This document shows, in pieces, positions 18,511 through 30,779 of a stretch of 64,000 nucleotides of DNA; position 1 is the stretch's first letter, and each line of letters begins with the position of its first letter. Under the pieces are notes generated by a model. The model saw only the letters and a program-made list of their open reading frames with translations, had not been told where the DNA came from and did not search any database. Origin of the DNA: Stropharia rugosoannulata (taxonomy: Eukaryota > Basidiomycota > Agaricomycetes > Agaricales > Strophariaceae); assembly GCA_028532985.1 (NCBI GenBank), contig JANCIK010000008.1, forward strand, positions 3,100,001 through 3,164,000. The letters are read 5' to 3'. The translations under genes were made by a program, and so were the position numbers.

Positions 18511-21424
18511 ACGGTAGACAGACCGAAGTCTGAGCTTTCCAAGGTGGAGGTGGATTGGCATGAGGCCGGCAATGGCCTGAACGCCGCCAGTGGGAGAGGT
18601 GCAAAAGGTGCCAGTGATCCATACAGCTGCTCTACGCTGCATCCTAGTAAGGTTCTTCAGGATGCCCTCCATTGGGGCAGACTTGTAGTACCAAAGTTTA
18701 TAGCCGTACATCGCAATAGGAAGGACGTATGAACGGTAAAGGAGGCGCCTCTGTTTAGGAGACAGGCCTCTGGAAGAATTACCAAGCATGCCCATGGCTT
18801 TCACCGTGGTCAATGCCTTGGTGGCATAGAAGCGGACATGTTTGTGGAACCTAAGCTCACGATCGAAGAAAAACCCCAGGTAGCGCCAAATGGGCTTAGG
18901 GGTGAGTGGGGTATTTCCAGTGAATGGGGCGAACCCAGTGTCCAGAGGAGGATTGAAGCCATCTCTTGAGTGAGAGAAGTGAAAAAGCTCGGACTTGTTT
19001 GTTAGAAACAGCTCGTCACTGTTGCTGGGATAGGGGCCTGGAAAGGGGGTGTACGGCACACTGCTGGTGTTGCAGGTGCAAGGGGTCGTCCAAACAGATC
19101 GACTAACCGGCCATCCTGGTGTGGGAATGGACACAAAGCGCCTGGGCTCGGGCATGCAAGGGAAGAATGTGTGTATTCTGGTCGAGGTCTAATTTAGGAT
19201 ACATCGTGATGGTAAGCTTTGTATGTACGTGTTAGCATCGGAAGTCCATGAACACGTGATATTCAACATTGTTATGTTCCATATGAAGTCCAGCAGCGGT
19301 AAATAAGTCCACGAGGTAGGCATAGCCAGCCTTGAGAATAACATTGTTGGTACCAAGATTACCAGATTGGGTAACTAAAGTGCCATCATCAACAAAGGAA
19401 AGGAGCGTCATGTCGACGTTCACAGCTCGTAGGTCATATATCTTCATAATAGGAGATATATAAATTGAGGACAAAACGGGGGATAGGGCAGAGCCTTGGC
19501 CACACCCAACGTCCGCCTGTTTAGGGCCAGAGGAATAATTGTTCCAGAGGTACAATGTAACTCTGTCTACAAGGTAAGAAGTGAAGAATTTCGTCACGAT
19601 GTGAGGAAATCCAAGACGTGCGAGGGTTGCCAACAAAAACTCGTGGTTGAGCAACAGAAAGAACTGTGTGATGTCAAAAGCCACCACACTAGTCTTGAGC
19701 CCCCTGGCCCATCCCGCATGCACGAGATGGGTAAGGTAGACTCCAGCATCTTCCGTAGAACACTGGCAGATGCTGCCAAACTGATTTGGGTGGACGAGAT
19801 CAAGTTTAATCATATCAAACTGGAAGCAATTAGCAAGAAGCTTTTCGAGAAGTTTGCCAAGGGTATTCAGGAGCACGATTGGCCTGAAATCCTTGGGAGT
19901 TGTATAGGATGGTTTGTTAGGTTTTGGAATGACCACCGAAACCGACTCCTTAAAGTGTTTAGGCCAATGGGAGGCACGAATGCACCCATTGGCTAACGCA
20001 AGGATCACGCTGCGACATGAGTCGTTGCTGATGATCCTTTTTAAGTGCCGCCATGTAACATGGTCAGGCCCAGGAGATGAATTGTTAGAGCACAATGCCA
20101 GGGCGTCGGTAAGTTCTAAAAGAGAGAAGTTGATCCATTCCCTGACAGGGACCTGGTCCAATTCTTCAAGAATAGAGACATCACAAATGCGGTCGGATGC
20201 CGCGTTATATGTGTTGTGGAGTGCATCCCAGAGATCCAGGAGGTTATGACAGGGGGATCCATTATAAAGAATGGACTGACAAGGGGGATTTTTACGCTGT
20301 TGGATCCAATTCATGAGATCCCACGGGCGTTTCTTGGATTCAGAGATTTCCTTGATGCAATCATCAAAGAATACACGTTTAGCACGCCTGGTATTAGCGC
20401 AGAACTTTCTCCAGTTTGTAGCAGAGCGATCAGCTTTGTACAAATCAAGGGCATCTTGGCAACCCCAATCCCACCAGGGCTTGGAGTGAGGAACGATACA
20501 GGCCTCGACAGCATGCTTGTTCCATGCTGTAGAGAAGGCATCAGCGATAGCCGAAGCACATGCGTCTACCTGAGCCGGAGTGTCAATATAGCAGCTGAGA
20601 GCGCTTATTGATTCCATAATATCTGTGAGAAAGGCCTCTTTGGCCTCGGACCCAGGTTTAATAGATTTTCTGAGAGGTTCAGGAATGGTAAGAGAGAGGG
20701 GCAGTGACACCGCTAAAGGGCAGTGATCAGAGGCCAGTTTGAGATCTTCGACACGCTCAACAAGACATGTGAGTGAGTCAGAAGTGGGGATGAACATCAG
20801 GTCAATGACCGATGGGGTAAGCCTCGCGTTACACGACACGAATGTAGGTCCTGGGTTGCGAAAGCGGCCCAGACTGAGTGTAAAGGTGGATGCCATGTCA
20901 AGCAGCCGGTCAGCAGCACTTCTGTGATGAGGGACATTGGGGTCCCACTCACGGGAGTGACAGTTAAAATCCCCGCCCATGTAACACAGGTCGATGGGGA
21001 GGATTAGGTCGTCGAGAAGACGAACAGTGGAGTGGCGCTCGTCGTTGTACACGTTAAGCAGATTAAAGGATGTACCGTGATGAAATAGGGACACAAGAAG
21101 AAGGTCATGGTGATTGATCAGGTCAGATCTCACTGTGGGACACAGTGTGGACAATCAACTGGCGATATAGGCCATGACCTGCGGGGGGCCGTCACTGTCA
21201 GGAGGGCGTACCATAGGCATCCAATTAGGATTCCTAGGTGCGCCAGTAACATCATCACCGTCTAGATTAGATGTAGACGGAGCGGTTCTTACAGTCTGCC
21301 AGGCAGGTTCTTGTATAAATATTAAATCATACTTGTTGTGGCATAGATTTAGAAGTACATCAATAAGCAAATAATTCTTTGCTACATTGAAAGATAAAAC
21401 CCTAAGACTCTCCGGCCCTCTCAT
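18511..21424 (-). pseudogene. LINE-1 ORF2: endonuclease and reverse transcriptase
   Basis: Starts at ATG 21424, overlapping the ORF1 stop as ATGA. The endonuclease part shows VLSFNVAKNYL, FIQEPAW, MGGDFNCHSREWD and SDHCPLAVSL. The RT follows with NNSSPGPDHVTW, FRPIVLLNTLGKLLEK, GQGSALSPVLSSIYI and the FVDDGTLV active site. A TGA at 21155-21157 replaces a CGA that is intact in LINE-2 (AYIASRLSTL). After the stop near 19232 the frame shifts, and reading resumes at 19155 (TPLTPKPIWRYLGFFFDRE). The gene is cut by Gypsy-A at 18511 and continues at 2647. Confidence 0.9.
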
Positions 21425-23283
21425 TGAGCTGGGCAGGGGGAGTTAGAACGGTTATGCTGGCTCACATTGGGGGTGCGTACCTGGGCATATTTAGCAGTGA
21501 TCCATTCCGGATCATAGCAGTGGCGCCAGAAGGGACAATGCCTTCTGTCAGTAGCGCTATGGTCCCCCTTACAATTGGGGCATCGTGGCGCATGTGGGCA
21601 GTCTTCGCCTTTGGGGGTGGGTGCGACGGGAGGGTTAGCTTTAGGGTTCCCTTTACAGGGACCGCATAGCTGACGATGAGAGGCCGCATCATGTGGACCG
21701 CTGCAGTGAGGACAGCGCACATGGAAAGCACGACATGCTGATGTAGGGTGGCCCCACCTGTAGCAACGAGCACAGAGTGAGACACCGATGCGAGCCCTAG
21801 CTGGCATGATCCGGCAGGCGCAGCCCTTAAACATAATAGTACACCCTATAAGGTGCTTAGTGCGGGTGCCCTGTTGGGAATCCCAGACCTCAAAGTACGC
21901 AGTTGAGTTAGAACTGGCTTTGGAGACCCTGTCAAGTCGGACAGAAGACCGAAGCTTGAAGTCAGGAGCAAGGGGAGAGGCCTTCATGGCGTTCTCGACC
22001 TCCTCGGGGAGGACCTTCGTCATGGTAAATGGTGAGGCGAAAGTAGGTATGTCGATGATCTTAAGATAAGACCACGACTGGGGAAGGTCAACCACATATT
22101 TCATGCCGGCCCAGGGGGAGCTGCGGAACATGGGTTCAAAACTCCAATACAAGGCGTCCAGTGTGTGAGCATTGGGCACCTTGTTTGTGGCAAGGGACCA
22201 GCCTTCGTATGCGACAGAGGCAGAAAGGACCCGGAACTTGGACTTCTCAGCGATGAAGACCAAATTTGCCTCAGCGACCAGCTTGTTGAGGCTAAGATTA
22301 TGCGCTTGTGGGCCCTTGGAAGGCTCAGCAAACATGAGGAAAGCCTGCTTCCGGGTTGGACCGGCAGCAGTGTAGGAAGGAACCCCTCGCTTATGCTTGG
22401 GTTGGGAGCCAGAGGCTTGCTGCTGGATCTCAATGATCTGGCAAGCAGGAATGTTGGGAAGGGCCTGGGCAAGCTGAACAAGCCCGGCTGGGCCTTTACC
22501 AACATTGGAGGGAGGGGGGCGCGACTTGGCTGCAGCCGAGTAGGACTTACGCGGCTTTGTCGCGAGGTTGATGGCCGGCGGCTTGGGGGGCCGCTGGTAG
22601 GGATGAACGGGCCTGGAGGGCCGAGGGTTGATATTACCGGTAGGCTGGGCCCATTTAGGAGCCGGGGTCTCAGTCTCAGCTTCCGAGGACTCCTTGGCCT
22701 CTGCCACAGCCGAAGCCGGGGGAGGGGGAGGAACAGCGGAGGCAGGGGGGGCCAAGGATGCGGTGGGGGCCCCTTCGCTATCAGAGGTGGTGTCCATCGC
22801 AGCTTGAGGTTGGGCCCAAGGGATGCCGGATGCCCTGTTAACAAGGACAAGCAGCGCCAGGCGGAGATCGTTTGGGTTACGAGGCTCATCCTCGTAGTTG
22901 TCCCAGTTGGAATTGAGTTCGAGCCAGGCAGTGGTCTTGTTCAGGGCATGCACAATAGCTTTGAGGTCCAAATTTGCAGTCTCATCAGTGCAGACAAGAT
23001 TAAGGAATTGAGGCGTGGGCAGAGAGGAGCCGGACCCCCCCCCGGAGGAGGAGGCGGGCAGGGATGAGGAACGGTCGTCGCCACAAGCCGTCTGGGAGTC
23101 ATCTTCATCAGAAGAGTCGGAGTCGTCCTTGGGGGTTTCCATAGGGCGGTCAGATGTCAATCTCGAGCTAGATCGAGGATTGGAGGGGTTGGGAAGGGAG
23201 CTCGAACAAGAGGTAGGAGATGCAGCAGCCGAGGACCCCCTAGAAGATCCACGGCCACAGCCAGCTCCTCCTTTGGGAGGCAT
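21421..23283 (-). CDS. LINE-1 ORF1, Gag-like RNA-binding protein
   Basis: 620 codons, intact, start MPPKGGAGCGRG. The N-terminus is Ser/Gly-rich and disordered, then a Pro-rich middle, then a central domain (AFLMFAEPSKGPQAHNLSLN, VDLPQSWSYLKIIDIPT). The last 120 residues carry Cys/His knuckles: CARCYRWGHPTSAC (CCHC), RCPHCSGPHDAASH and CPNCKGDHSATDRRHC. This is the layout of fungal LINE ORF1 proteins that bind their own RNA. The stop overlaps the ORF2 ATG (ATGA), consistent with coupled translation. Confidence 0.88.
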   Translation of the reverse strand: MPPKGGAGCGRGSSRGSSAAASPTSCSSSLPNPSNPRSSSRLTSDRPMETPKDDSDSSDEDDSQTACGDDRSSSLPASSSGGGSGSSLPTPQFLNLVCTDETANLDLKAIVHALNKTTAWLELNSNWDNYEDEPRNPNDLRLALLVLVNRASGIPWAQPQAAMDTTSDSEGAPTASLAPPASAVPPPPPASAVAEAKESSEAETETPAPKWAQPTGNINPRPSRPVHPYQRPPKPPAINLATKPRKSYSAAAKSRPPPSNVGKGPAGLVQLAQALPNIPACQIIEIQQQASGSQPKHKRGVPSYTAAGPTRKQAFLMFAEPSKGPQAHNLSLNKLVAEANLVFIAEKSKFRVLSASVAYEGWSLATNKVPNAHTLDALYWSFEPMFRSSPWAGMKYVVDLPQSWSYLKIIDIPTFASPFTMTKVLPEEVENAMKASPLAPDFKLRSSVRLDRVSKASSNSTAYFEVWDSQQGTRTKHLIGCTIMFKGCACRIMPARARIGVSLCARCYRWGHPTSACRAFHVRCPHCSGPHDAASHRQLCGPCKGNPKANPPVAPTPKGEDCPHAPRCPNCKGDHSATDRRHCPFWRHCYDPEWITAKYAQVRTPNVSQHNRSNSPCPAQ

Positions 23284-23417
23284 AAGGCTAGAGTGAGTGT
23301 GAACTCAGATGTGTACTGCGATCAGAGATCGGGTCTGGTGGTGGAGAGTGTTGGTCGATGAGGAGAGTGGTGAGCTAGACTGCACAGCCACCAGATGGGA
23401 GTACCGGAAAGAGAAGC

Positions 23418-26344
23418 GACGATCTCCTTCATCATCGATACATCGAGCCCCCAAGTCTCATCTCAATTGCTTGCATCGTTGTCGAGCAATTCACACTTTA
23501 GTACCCAAGTGCTCAACTACTTGATTTGCAACTCAAATTTTGCTGTCGTCGCCATGCCCCGAGTTTGTCATTGTTACCCCTATAACTTGGCAGTCCTAGG
23601 TTTCGCGTGTTCGACTATCGGTCCACCCACTCTCACGTCGATCGCATTTCTCATCGTTCCGCAATCATGTCCTCTTCATCAACACCTCAATTCCCCAAAT
23701 TGAACACTGTCAACTATCCATCATGGTCTGCATCCATGAAGGCCTGGCTTCGTTCTCAGGGTGTTTGGCGCATTGTTTCTGGTGAATCAAATGATACATC
23801 TTAACAATGATTCTGACAATCCAGTCAAGATGTGGTCTGCACTCGCATCCGTGCACCTCCAGAAGCGTCCTGGTACACGCTTCAATGCCTATGACGACCT
23901 GTTCTCTATCAGGAAGCAGGAAGACGAGACCTTGCAGTCCTTGATGAACAGAGTGGACACTGCCATTCGCAGGATCCAGGACTTGCGACCTGACAAGTAC
24001 GACATCACTAACTTGGATGAAGAACTCACCTGCATGACGCTTATTTGTGCACTACCAGACAAGTACAGCGCATTTGCGTCGTCTCTGTTGCTTCGAGACA
24101 CTCTCAACAAGACTGTGCTGCAGCAGGCCTTTGTGACAGAGGAAGCACAACGTCGACATCGTGCTGCTGAAGCATCTGCTGTTGCACTTGCACTTGCTGC
24201 GCGCCAGAAAGCGGTCTCTGACTCGCCTACTGGGCCATGCACGTTTTGCAGGTTAGACGGACACATGCAATCGACGTGCTTTTGATTTGAGCGTGCACAG
24301 AAGGATGCAAGGTCGTCTGCACAACAGAGCACATCGCAGAAGCAAGGGAAATCGAAGGGAAGAGGGAACGGCAAGCAGAAGGCAAATGCTGCGAAGGAAG
24401 AAAGCGAATCAACCGAAGAGTTTGCTGGTTCTGCAAGTGCTCGCTCTTCTAATGACTCTGGCATTGACACTGACTATGAATGGCTTGCAGACACAGGTGC
24501 TACTAGCCACATGACGCCTCATCGAGAATGGATGTATGATTACAAGCCTCATGTCATTCCCATTCGTCTTGCAGACCATACTATGGTATACTCGGCCGGT
24601 ATAGGGTCAGTTGTCATCCACCCGGTTATTAATGGGAAGGAAGCACCTTCTGTAGAGATATCTCACATTTTACATGTACCATTGCTTAAGAATAATCTAC
24701 TTGCTTGTTTATACCTCACCAAACGCAAAGGCATGATTATGGAAGTTGATGACAGTACTATGCACTTCAAGCAAAACGGCAAAACTCTGTTCACTGCAAC
24801 GATTACTGCATCTCACAGTGGTATCCTGAATGCACTCACGGAGCCTGCTACACAGTCTGCAAATGCAATGTCGACTCTACCTCTGAATGCTGAGCTCTGG
24901 CATCGTCGTTGCGGACATCACAGCCATGCACACATCAACAAGCTGCTCACCAAGGGTCTGGTCACTGGCATGCTCATAACATCGAAAGAGCAGCCAGATC
25001 CGATTTGCGAAGCATGCTTAGCTGGCAAGATGATGTCTGGAACATTTCCGAGCTCAACTTGCAAATCAACCAAACCGCTGGAATTGGTGCATTCTGACTT
25101 GCACAGTCCACTCTCAGTGCCTATGCCTGAGGGACATCGCTACTGGATCACATTCATCGACGACTGCACTCATCTGCATGCTGTCATGTTCCTGAAACAC
25201 AAGTCCGACACATTTGATGCATTAAAGGTGTACAAGGCATATGCAGAGAATCAGCTGAATGCGAAAATCAAGGCAATGCAGGATGACAAGGCTGGTGAAT
25301 ACATGTCAAACGAGTTCATACGGTTTATGGAGCAATGCAGCATTCACAGGCGCCACAGCACACGCAATCGGCCTCAGCAGAATGGTGTTGCTGAACGTGC
25401 CAACCGCACTATTGCTGAGCACGTCACTGCAATGCTTGTAGAGGCAAAGCTCCCACTCTCGTTCTGGTGACTTGCAGTTATGGCTTACATTCATGTGTGG
25501 AACAGGCTACCTACGTCGTCTCTGACTGACTCTGTGCCTTACACTGAGTGGCATGGCAAGAAATCTGATATGAGCCATCTCCGTGTCTTTGGTTGTGCTG
25601 CGTACGTCTTTGTGCAGAGAGACAAACGCAAGTCACTGCAACCACATGTTGAGAAGTGCATTTTCGTTGGTTATCCTACAGGCTACAAAGGCTGGCAGTT
25701 CTACAATCTGTCCACTAAGAAGTATGTGATCTCGGAACGTGCTATCTTTGACGAATGCAGTTTCCCTGGATTGAAGGTCACTTCACCAATCAACTTGTTT
25801 CCAAAGGGCATGCCTTCACACTTCTCAGATGTGCCAGATTCTGGGGGGGATTCAACTGCTGCCTATTTGCCTGACTTGGATACTGATGACTCGGATGCAC
25901 CAACTGCACCTCCTTCGGCGGGACCAGCACCATTTGACTCATCGTCTGACGACGAACAAGATGCACCTACTCCCAACTCGCAGAAATCAACTACTGGTGC
26001 GAAATTGTCGAGTTTACCAAAGTGCCCAACTCAGCCCAATTCACATTCTGTGAAATTGCATGTGCATTCCGGTCCAACCGCTGGTCCCAGCAAGTCGAGT
26101 CAAGTACCATCGGATAGGGCGTCGAAAGACGAGTCTGACAGTACCACACCCAAGTTGGAGTCATTGCATTGCATTCTGCAATCGACGAAAACACCAACAT
26201 GCTCAACTCCACAAGATCAGCATTCTGCTCCCAATGTGCTGCAACCGCCTTGTACTGTTGCACCTCCCATTCCTGTGGAACCCAAAGTCGTTACTGAGCC
26301 TCTGAGATGCACAAAACGTGAATCTCGACCTCCTGGTGAATGGT
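23418..26344 (+). pseudogene. copia A: gag, protease and integrase, no RT
   Basis: Forward Ty1/copia remnant. Gag starts near 23668 (MSSSSTPQFPKLNTVNYPSW) and lacks about 113 bp that copia B keeps after VSGES. Next come a knuckle (CTFCRLDGHMQSTC), a TGA at 24283-24285 (copia-type frame continues after it), protease motif LADTGATSHMT, the GAG-pre-integrase region (LWHRRCGHHSHAHINKLL) and integrase (SDLHSPL, FIDDCTHLHA, DDKAGEYMS, QQNGVAERANRT). A TGA at 25468 breaks integrase (FW*LAVMAYIHVWNR). Coding stops at PGEWC near 26344, where an inverted LTR fragment begins. RT and RNase H are missing. Confidence 0.88.
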
Positions 26345-26348
26345 GCGT

Positions 26349-26389
26349 GATATCTAATCTACTGCTGATGGTCAGTCCAATCCTATGTA
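26349..26389 (-). repeat. Inverted copia LTR fragment
   Basis: About 41 bp matching plus-strand 283-323 (the start of the reverse-strand copia LTR). It is fused to forward copia A coding sequence, so coding and LTR are in opposite orientations. Confidence 0.6.
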
Positions 26390-26689
26390 CATCACGAAAA
26401 AGACTTTTGATCGGAGAGCACTTTAGGAAAGTGCGATCAGATCATCAATTGATGGGGCCTTTAACTACTTTAGGACGTCATGAGATGCCTTGGCATGTCC
26501 TGGCATGCCCTGGCATGCTTTGAATTTCCATGCAACATGGGGAAATAAAGCCAGCTTGAACGACTTTTCCCACCTTCAGTGTTGATTTTCAAACATTAAA
26601 ATTATACACATTATGTGGGTGACATGCCCATTTAAGTACTTCAAATAGTCCGATAATTTGATTATGTAAGCCTATCCAATATTGCACTA

Positions 26690-28450
26690 AGTCGACTAAG
26701 TCCTCTAAGTTCACTTGCACTTCACTCTCATGTTCCCCACTCCCCTTCCTCAACTTTTCTTGTATGCTTAGGCTCTACTCTACTCAGGCAGTCCTTGGTG
26801 GCTGCTACCTTGGTAGATCTGGTCTAGAGCTTGGACTTATGTCAGGAGGGCAAATGTGGATGGAATAGGCCCATCCCTATAGAGATTGCTTTATATCGTC
26901 GGAACGATGAACCGCATTATCAAACGGTTTTTTGGTGCGTCTTCAGCTCATTTATACGTTTCTAACGCATCCAAGAACATCCATAACGAACCAGTATTCG
27001 ACGCGTAAACTTAGCACCATCTGGAGACCCCTATTGAAACAGTTCACCAATTTCCTTGTTGTCTGTTTCTTCCGAGCCTTCGGTCGCCCCAGATTCAGAA
27101 TGTGGGCAATTGTGCGATTCTAACGAGCTCAATAACAATGGATTTGGTCGCCTGGAAGGCGAGAACCGGCTATGTTACCCTCCTTCCCCCAATTTCCGAT
27201 GTTTTATCGATTTTAAAGGTATATGTTGGGTTTATTGCGTCGTTCTTTTCACATATGAGCTCCTGAAAATTAGGGGATTCCATCGAGTCCTTGAACGTTT
27301 GATTCCGATGTCTGCAAGCTGTCCAACTGTGATGTGCTCCTCCTGCCCCTGGACTGCCTCTGCTTGAAAGTGCAATAACTCCAGATCCTGTCAACATTTA
27401 CTCTCAATTCTTTTTGCACCTTCAAGACCATCTTAGTCCTCTGCAAACCGTCCCCAAGATCATGCCAATCCATCCTGTACTTGCCAAGTACCATCTTATA
27501 GGTGTCAAGTGCCCTTAGGACGCATTTTCCCTCATATATCTGTCAATACCCGGCCAAACAGTATGATTTCTGCATCTCCTGGTTCGTCTCATTAATACCT
27601 ATCGAACAGTACCATTAATTGCGCGATTTGACAAGCTTGAGGGCGATCTCACTCTGTGTGTCCTCCTTCCCCTAGGTGGGACCATTTAATTCATAGGTGC
27701 GCTTCTGGATACCCTGAGTGTCTCAAACTTTGGGAAAACTTACTCAACTACATAAAGTATCTGCTCCTGCGACGGCTTAATTTTTGGGGCAACCAAGCAT
27801 CCTTCATCTCAAGTTGCTAGTCAACTTCGGAGTTTTGAGGTATTTCTCTGATTCTGACATAGGTTCGTCTCCAATCTCTTTAATTCTTTCTATGATGAAC
27901 TCACCTTAAATGTAGCTTTCTAACGAGCCCTCAAACACTTTATATCGTCACTTGGAATTCAAAAATCCGCCATGTGCTCCTCCTCCCCCTCCCTCCTCCA
28001 GGTAAAGTACTTCATATCTTGGGTTCCAGTTTGTATTTTTGGCTAATTCTTTTTGGAGTCTCTTACTAAAGATATGTATCGACTAATCGACCAGTTTACG
28101 GCGTCCGATACGCCCTCAATATTCGATGTCCCTAATGACCATATGACTTCTATTGCAGACTTAAGTATCATCTCCCTCCTTCAATTTTCAACAAAGGCTT
28201 TCGCAACTTGGCATGTTTATTCACCATTTATGTGGGGTTTGAACATGTTCCATACACAAATTTTGAGACTCCTGGATACCTGTGAGTAGCCATGTCCTCC
28301 TCCATCTCCCTGTCTTGGACTAATTTTGCTCTAAGTTGAGAACTACTTCTTCAATTGTGTTGCGGTTTTTTTGAGCTTCTTCGCGTTAATTCAGGCTTTC
28401 TAACGAGCCCTGAACATGTTATTCCGAGCAGAATTACCATTTTCATAAGC
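26690..28450. repeat. Degenerate repeat region, about 160/320-bp spacing
   Basis: No ORF I can support. A pyrimidine-rich block of the type TGT(G)CTCCTCCT-CCCC recurs near 27172, 27336, 27662, 27976 and 28293, and TTTCTAACGAGCCCT recurs near 27917 and 28393. Spacings near 160 or 320 bp suggest an old tandem array. Its relation to the flanking copia LTR pieces is unclear. Confidence 0.35.
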
Positions 28451-28609
28451 ACCCTATCACTGTTGTATTATATGTATCTACATGAATACTGTATTATCTA
28501 GTCTAGTTAGAGTCAATATATAACTTGTTTTGTATAAGAAGTTTGAATAGTACTTGTTAAATGGCATTATATATAAACATCTTTGAATGATACAAAGCAC
28601 ATCTGGTGG

Positions 28610-28805
28610 ATCCTAGGATGCCTTGAGCTGCCCTGGATTGCCTTGGGAAAGTTGTACCTGGTTGTTTGCAGAGGGACCTTGCCCTGAGTGCACCTAAGGG
28701 CCCTGGCTGCTTTGCATGCCCTGGCTGCCTTAGGATCTCTAAGGCAGTGCCAGGGAGATACAAAGCCCCTGGGGACAAAAGTCATTTTCCTGATGTAATC
28801 TAACA
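28610..28805 (-). repeat. copia LTR start (diverged)
   Basis: On the minus strand PPT CGGGGGAG is followed by TGTTAGATTACATC at 28805, the junction seen at 331. Beyond about 14 bp this LTR differs from the one at 1-331. It holds repeated TGCCCTGG units (28622-28733), also seen at 26480-26520. Confidence 0.45.
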
Positions 28806-29800
28806 CTCCCCCGTGACCAAGGCGGTCTCTATACTACAGTATATACACTATGGTCGAACTCCCATGTGAGAGCGACAGTAATCTACTTTTGCTGCTGAGA
28901 GCAGTTTGGTAAGAATGTCAGCCACCTATTGTGTTGGGGGTATAAACGAAGGTGTAATGACTCTGTTCTGTACAGCGTCGCGTAGCCAGTAGAAAATGCA
29001 AGTCAGTGTGCACCAATTCCAGCGGTTTGGTTGATTTGCGAGTTGAGCTCAGAAATGTTCCAGACATCATCTTGCCAGCTAAGCATGGTTCGCAAATCGG
29101 ATCTGGCTGCTCTTTCGATGTTACGAGCATGCCAGTGACCAGATCCTTGGAGAGCAGCTTGTTGATGTCTGCATGGCTGTGATGTCTGCAATGACGATGC
29201 CAGAGCTCTGCATTGAGGGGTAGAGTGGATGACGATGAAGCAGAGCACGCAGATTCGCAAATGGGACATGTGAGACCATCCAGAATGGCAGAGTGCGATG
29301 CATTGATAGTTGCAGTGAAGATGGTCTTGCCAGAGCGGTTGAAGTACATCTTCTTTGCATCGATCTCAATCAGGATCCCATAGCGCTTGGTGAGGTACAG
29401 GCATGCAAGCAGGTTGTTGCGCAACTTCGGGACATGCAGAACACGTTTGATGACTACTGCATCCGCTTTCTTGCCATTGATGACTGGGTGGAACACCACA
29501 TTGCCAACACCCTCAGAGTAGACAATAGAATCATCTGCAAGACGAATTGGGACACAGTGGGGCTTGTACTCCACAATCCAGTCTCGATGAGGCATCGTAT
29601 CTGCGAGCCAGTCAAAATTGTTGCCTTGTGCATCACCCGTAGCAAGTGCAGATGCAAAACCTGCATACTCGACGATTTGCAACGTCTTCTCTTCTGGGGG
29701 CAAAGCAGAGTGTGCCATTTGACCAACAGCTGCTTGGTTTCACCAGAGACTGCTTCAGCTTTGGGCTTTCCAGAGGTGTCCGCTCTTTTGCGCTTTTAGG
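28806..29800 (-). pseudogene. Internally deleted copia: gag end and pre-integrase fused to pol end
   Basis: A reverse-strand frame of 266 codons (28918-29718) within a longer remnant. It starts in the Gag/protease linker (KAEAVSGETKQLLVKWH in another frame), continues through FDWLADTMPHRDW (protease box, DTG changed to DTM), LWHRRCRHHSHADIN-like pre-integrase sequence, CEPCLAGKMM and LELVHTDLH, then jumps to the extreme pol C-terminus and the PPT. Integrase, RT and RNase H are absent. The junction falls where integrase TDLHS and the RNase H tail LDLHF share DLH and similar DNA. Confidence 0.8.
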
Positions 29801-30779
29801 GCTTCCCTGATCGTCGCCCCACTCCGTTCTTTCGAGGATCCACTCTTCATACGACCCCCTCGCTGCCTGCCGACTGCCACGTCACTATGCTCCGTCGTTC
29901 TTCCGCAATCGACCGGTCTTCACCAGAGTGCTCAACTCCTCGAGTTAGGACCTCGAAATTTGTTCAGCTCACTGCGACCTCGCATCGACGTCGACTCCGT
30001 TGCAACTCAGCATAATACCATCTCCTTCATCATCGATACATCGAGCCCCCAAATCTCATCTCAATCAGTTGCATTGTTGTCAAGCAATTCACACTTTAGT
30101 ACCCAAGTGCTCAACTCCTCGATTTGAAACTCAAATTTTGTTGTCATTGCCACTCCCCGAGTTTGTCATTGTTACCCCTATAACTTGGCGGGCCTAGGTT
30201 TCGTGTGTTTGACTATCGGTCCACCCACTCTCATGTCGATCACATCTCTCATTGTTCCGCAATCATGTCTTCTTCATCAACACCTCAATTCCCCAAATTG
30301 AACTCTATCAACTATCCATCATGGTCTGCATCTTCATTTTTTTTTTTTTTTTGTAATTATGACGTGAGCCAATATATCATGCAGCATCCGAAAACAGTCT
30401 GTGCTGCGAAATACATCACAGAATACTACCTACAGTAGGGAGGGAGACCTACTCCCCGAATGAGACACAACACATGGAACGAGCAGAGCAAGTAACGCAT
30501 CAGGCAATGCCCAGACACATAAACATATACGCTTCATGGCAGAGAAGCTAGAGGAGGCTCCTTACTCTGTGATGGCTGAAGCACCCAGTATGGTTCACCT
30601 TGCACTGCACCTAAAGGCTTTGTCTGAACCCCTTCTGGTGATGAGACCTGGAAAGCCCCAACAGTCACTCATCATGCACCATTTAAGGACGGGGGACAGG
30701 CTGATGGGGTGCATGCCATTAACGCCGTAGCTGACCAGGACTGGCAAACCTCACAATCACTGCAAGGCCTCCAAAGCTG

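Larger units (their letters stand above)
924..23417 (-). mobile_element. LINE-1, non-LTR retrotransposon interrupted by Gypsy-A
   Basis: Reverse-strand LINE with ORF1 (CCHC knuckles), ORF2 (AP endonuclease, RT, RNase H, C-terminal Cys/His motif) and a 26-nt poly(A) tail at 924-949. Removing the Gypsy-A insertion (2652-18510 plus one 4-bp duplication) leaves about 6.6 kb. The 5' end, near 23417, matches the 5' end of LINE-2. The domain order resembles the fungal Tad clade (inference). The two flanks come from different copia sequences and show no target-site duplication. Confidence 0.88.

Noticed and set aside
22165..23067. 300-codon forward frame opposite LINE-1 ORF1
   Set aside because: Gly/Arg-rich shadow of the Pro/Ser-rich ORF1 on the other strand.
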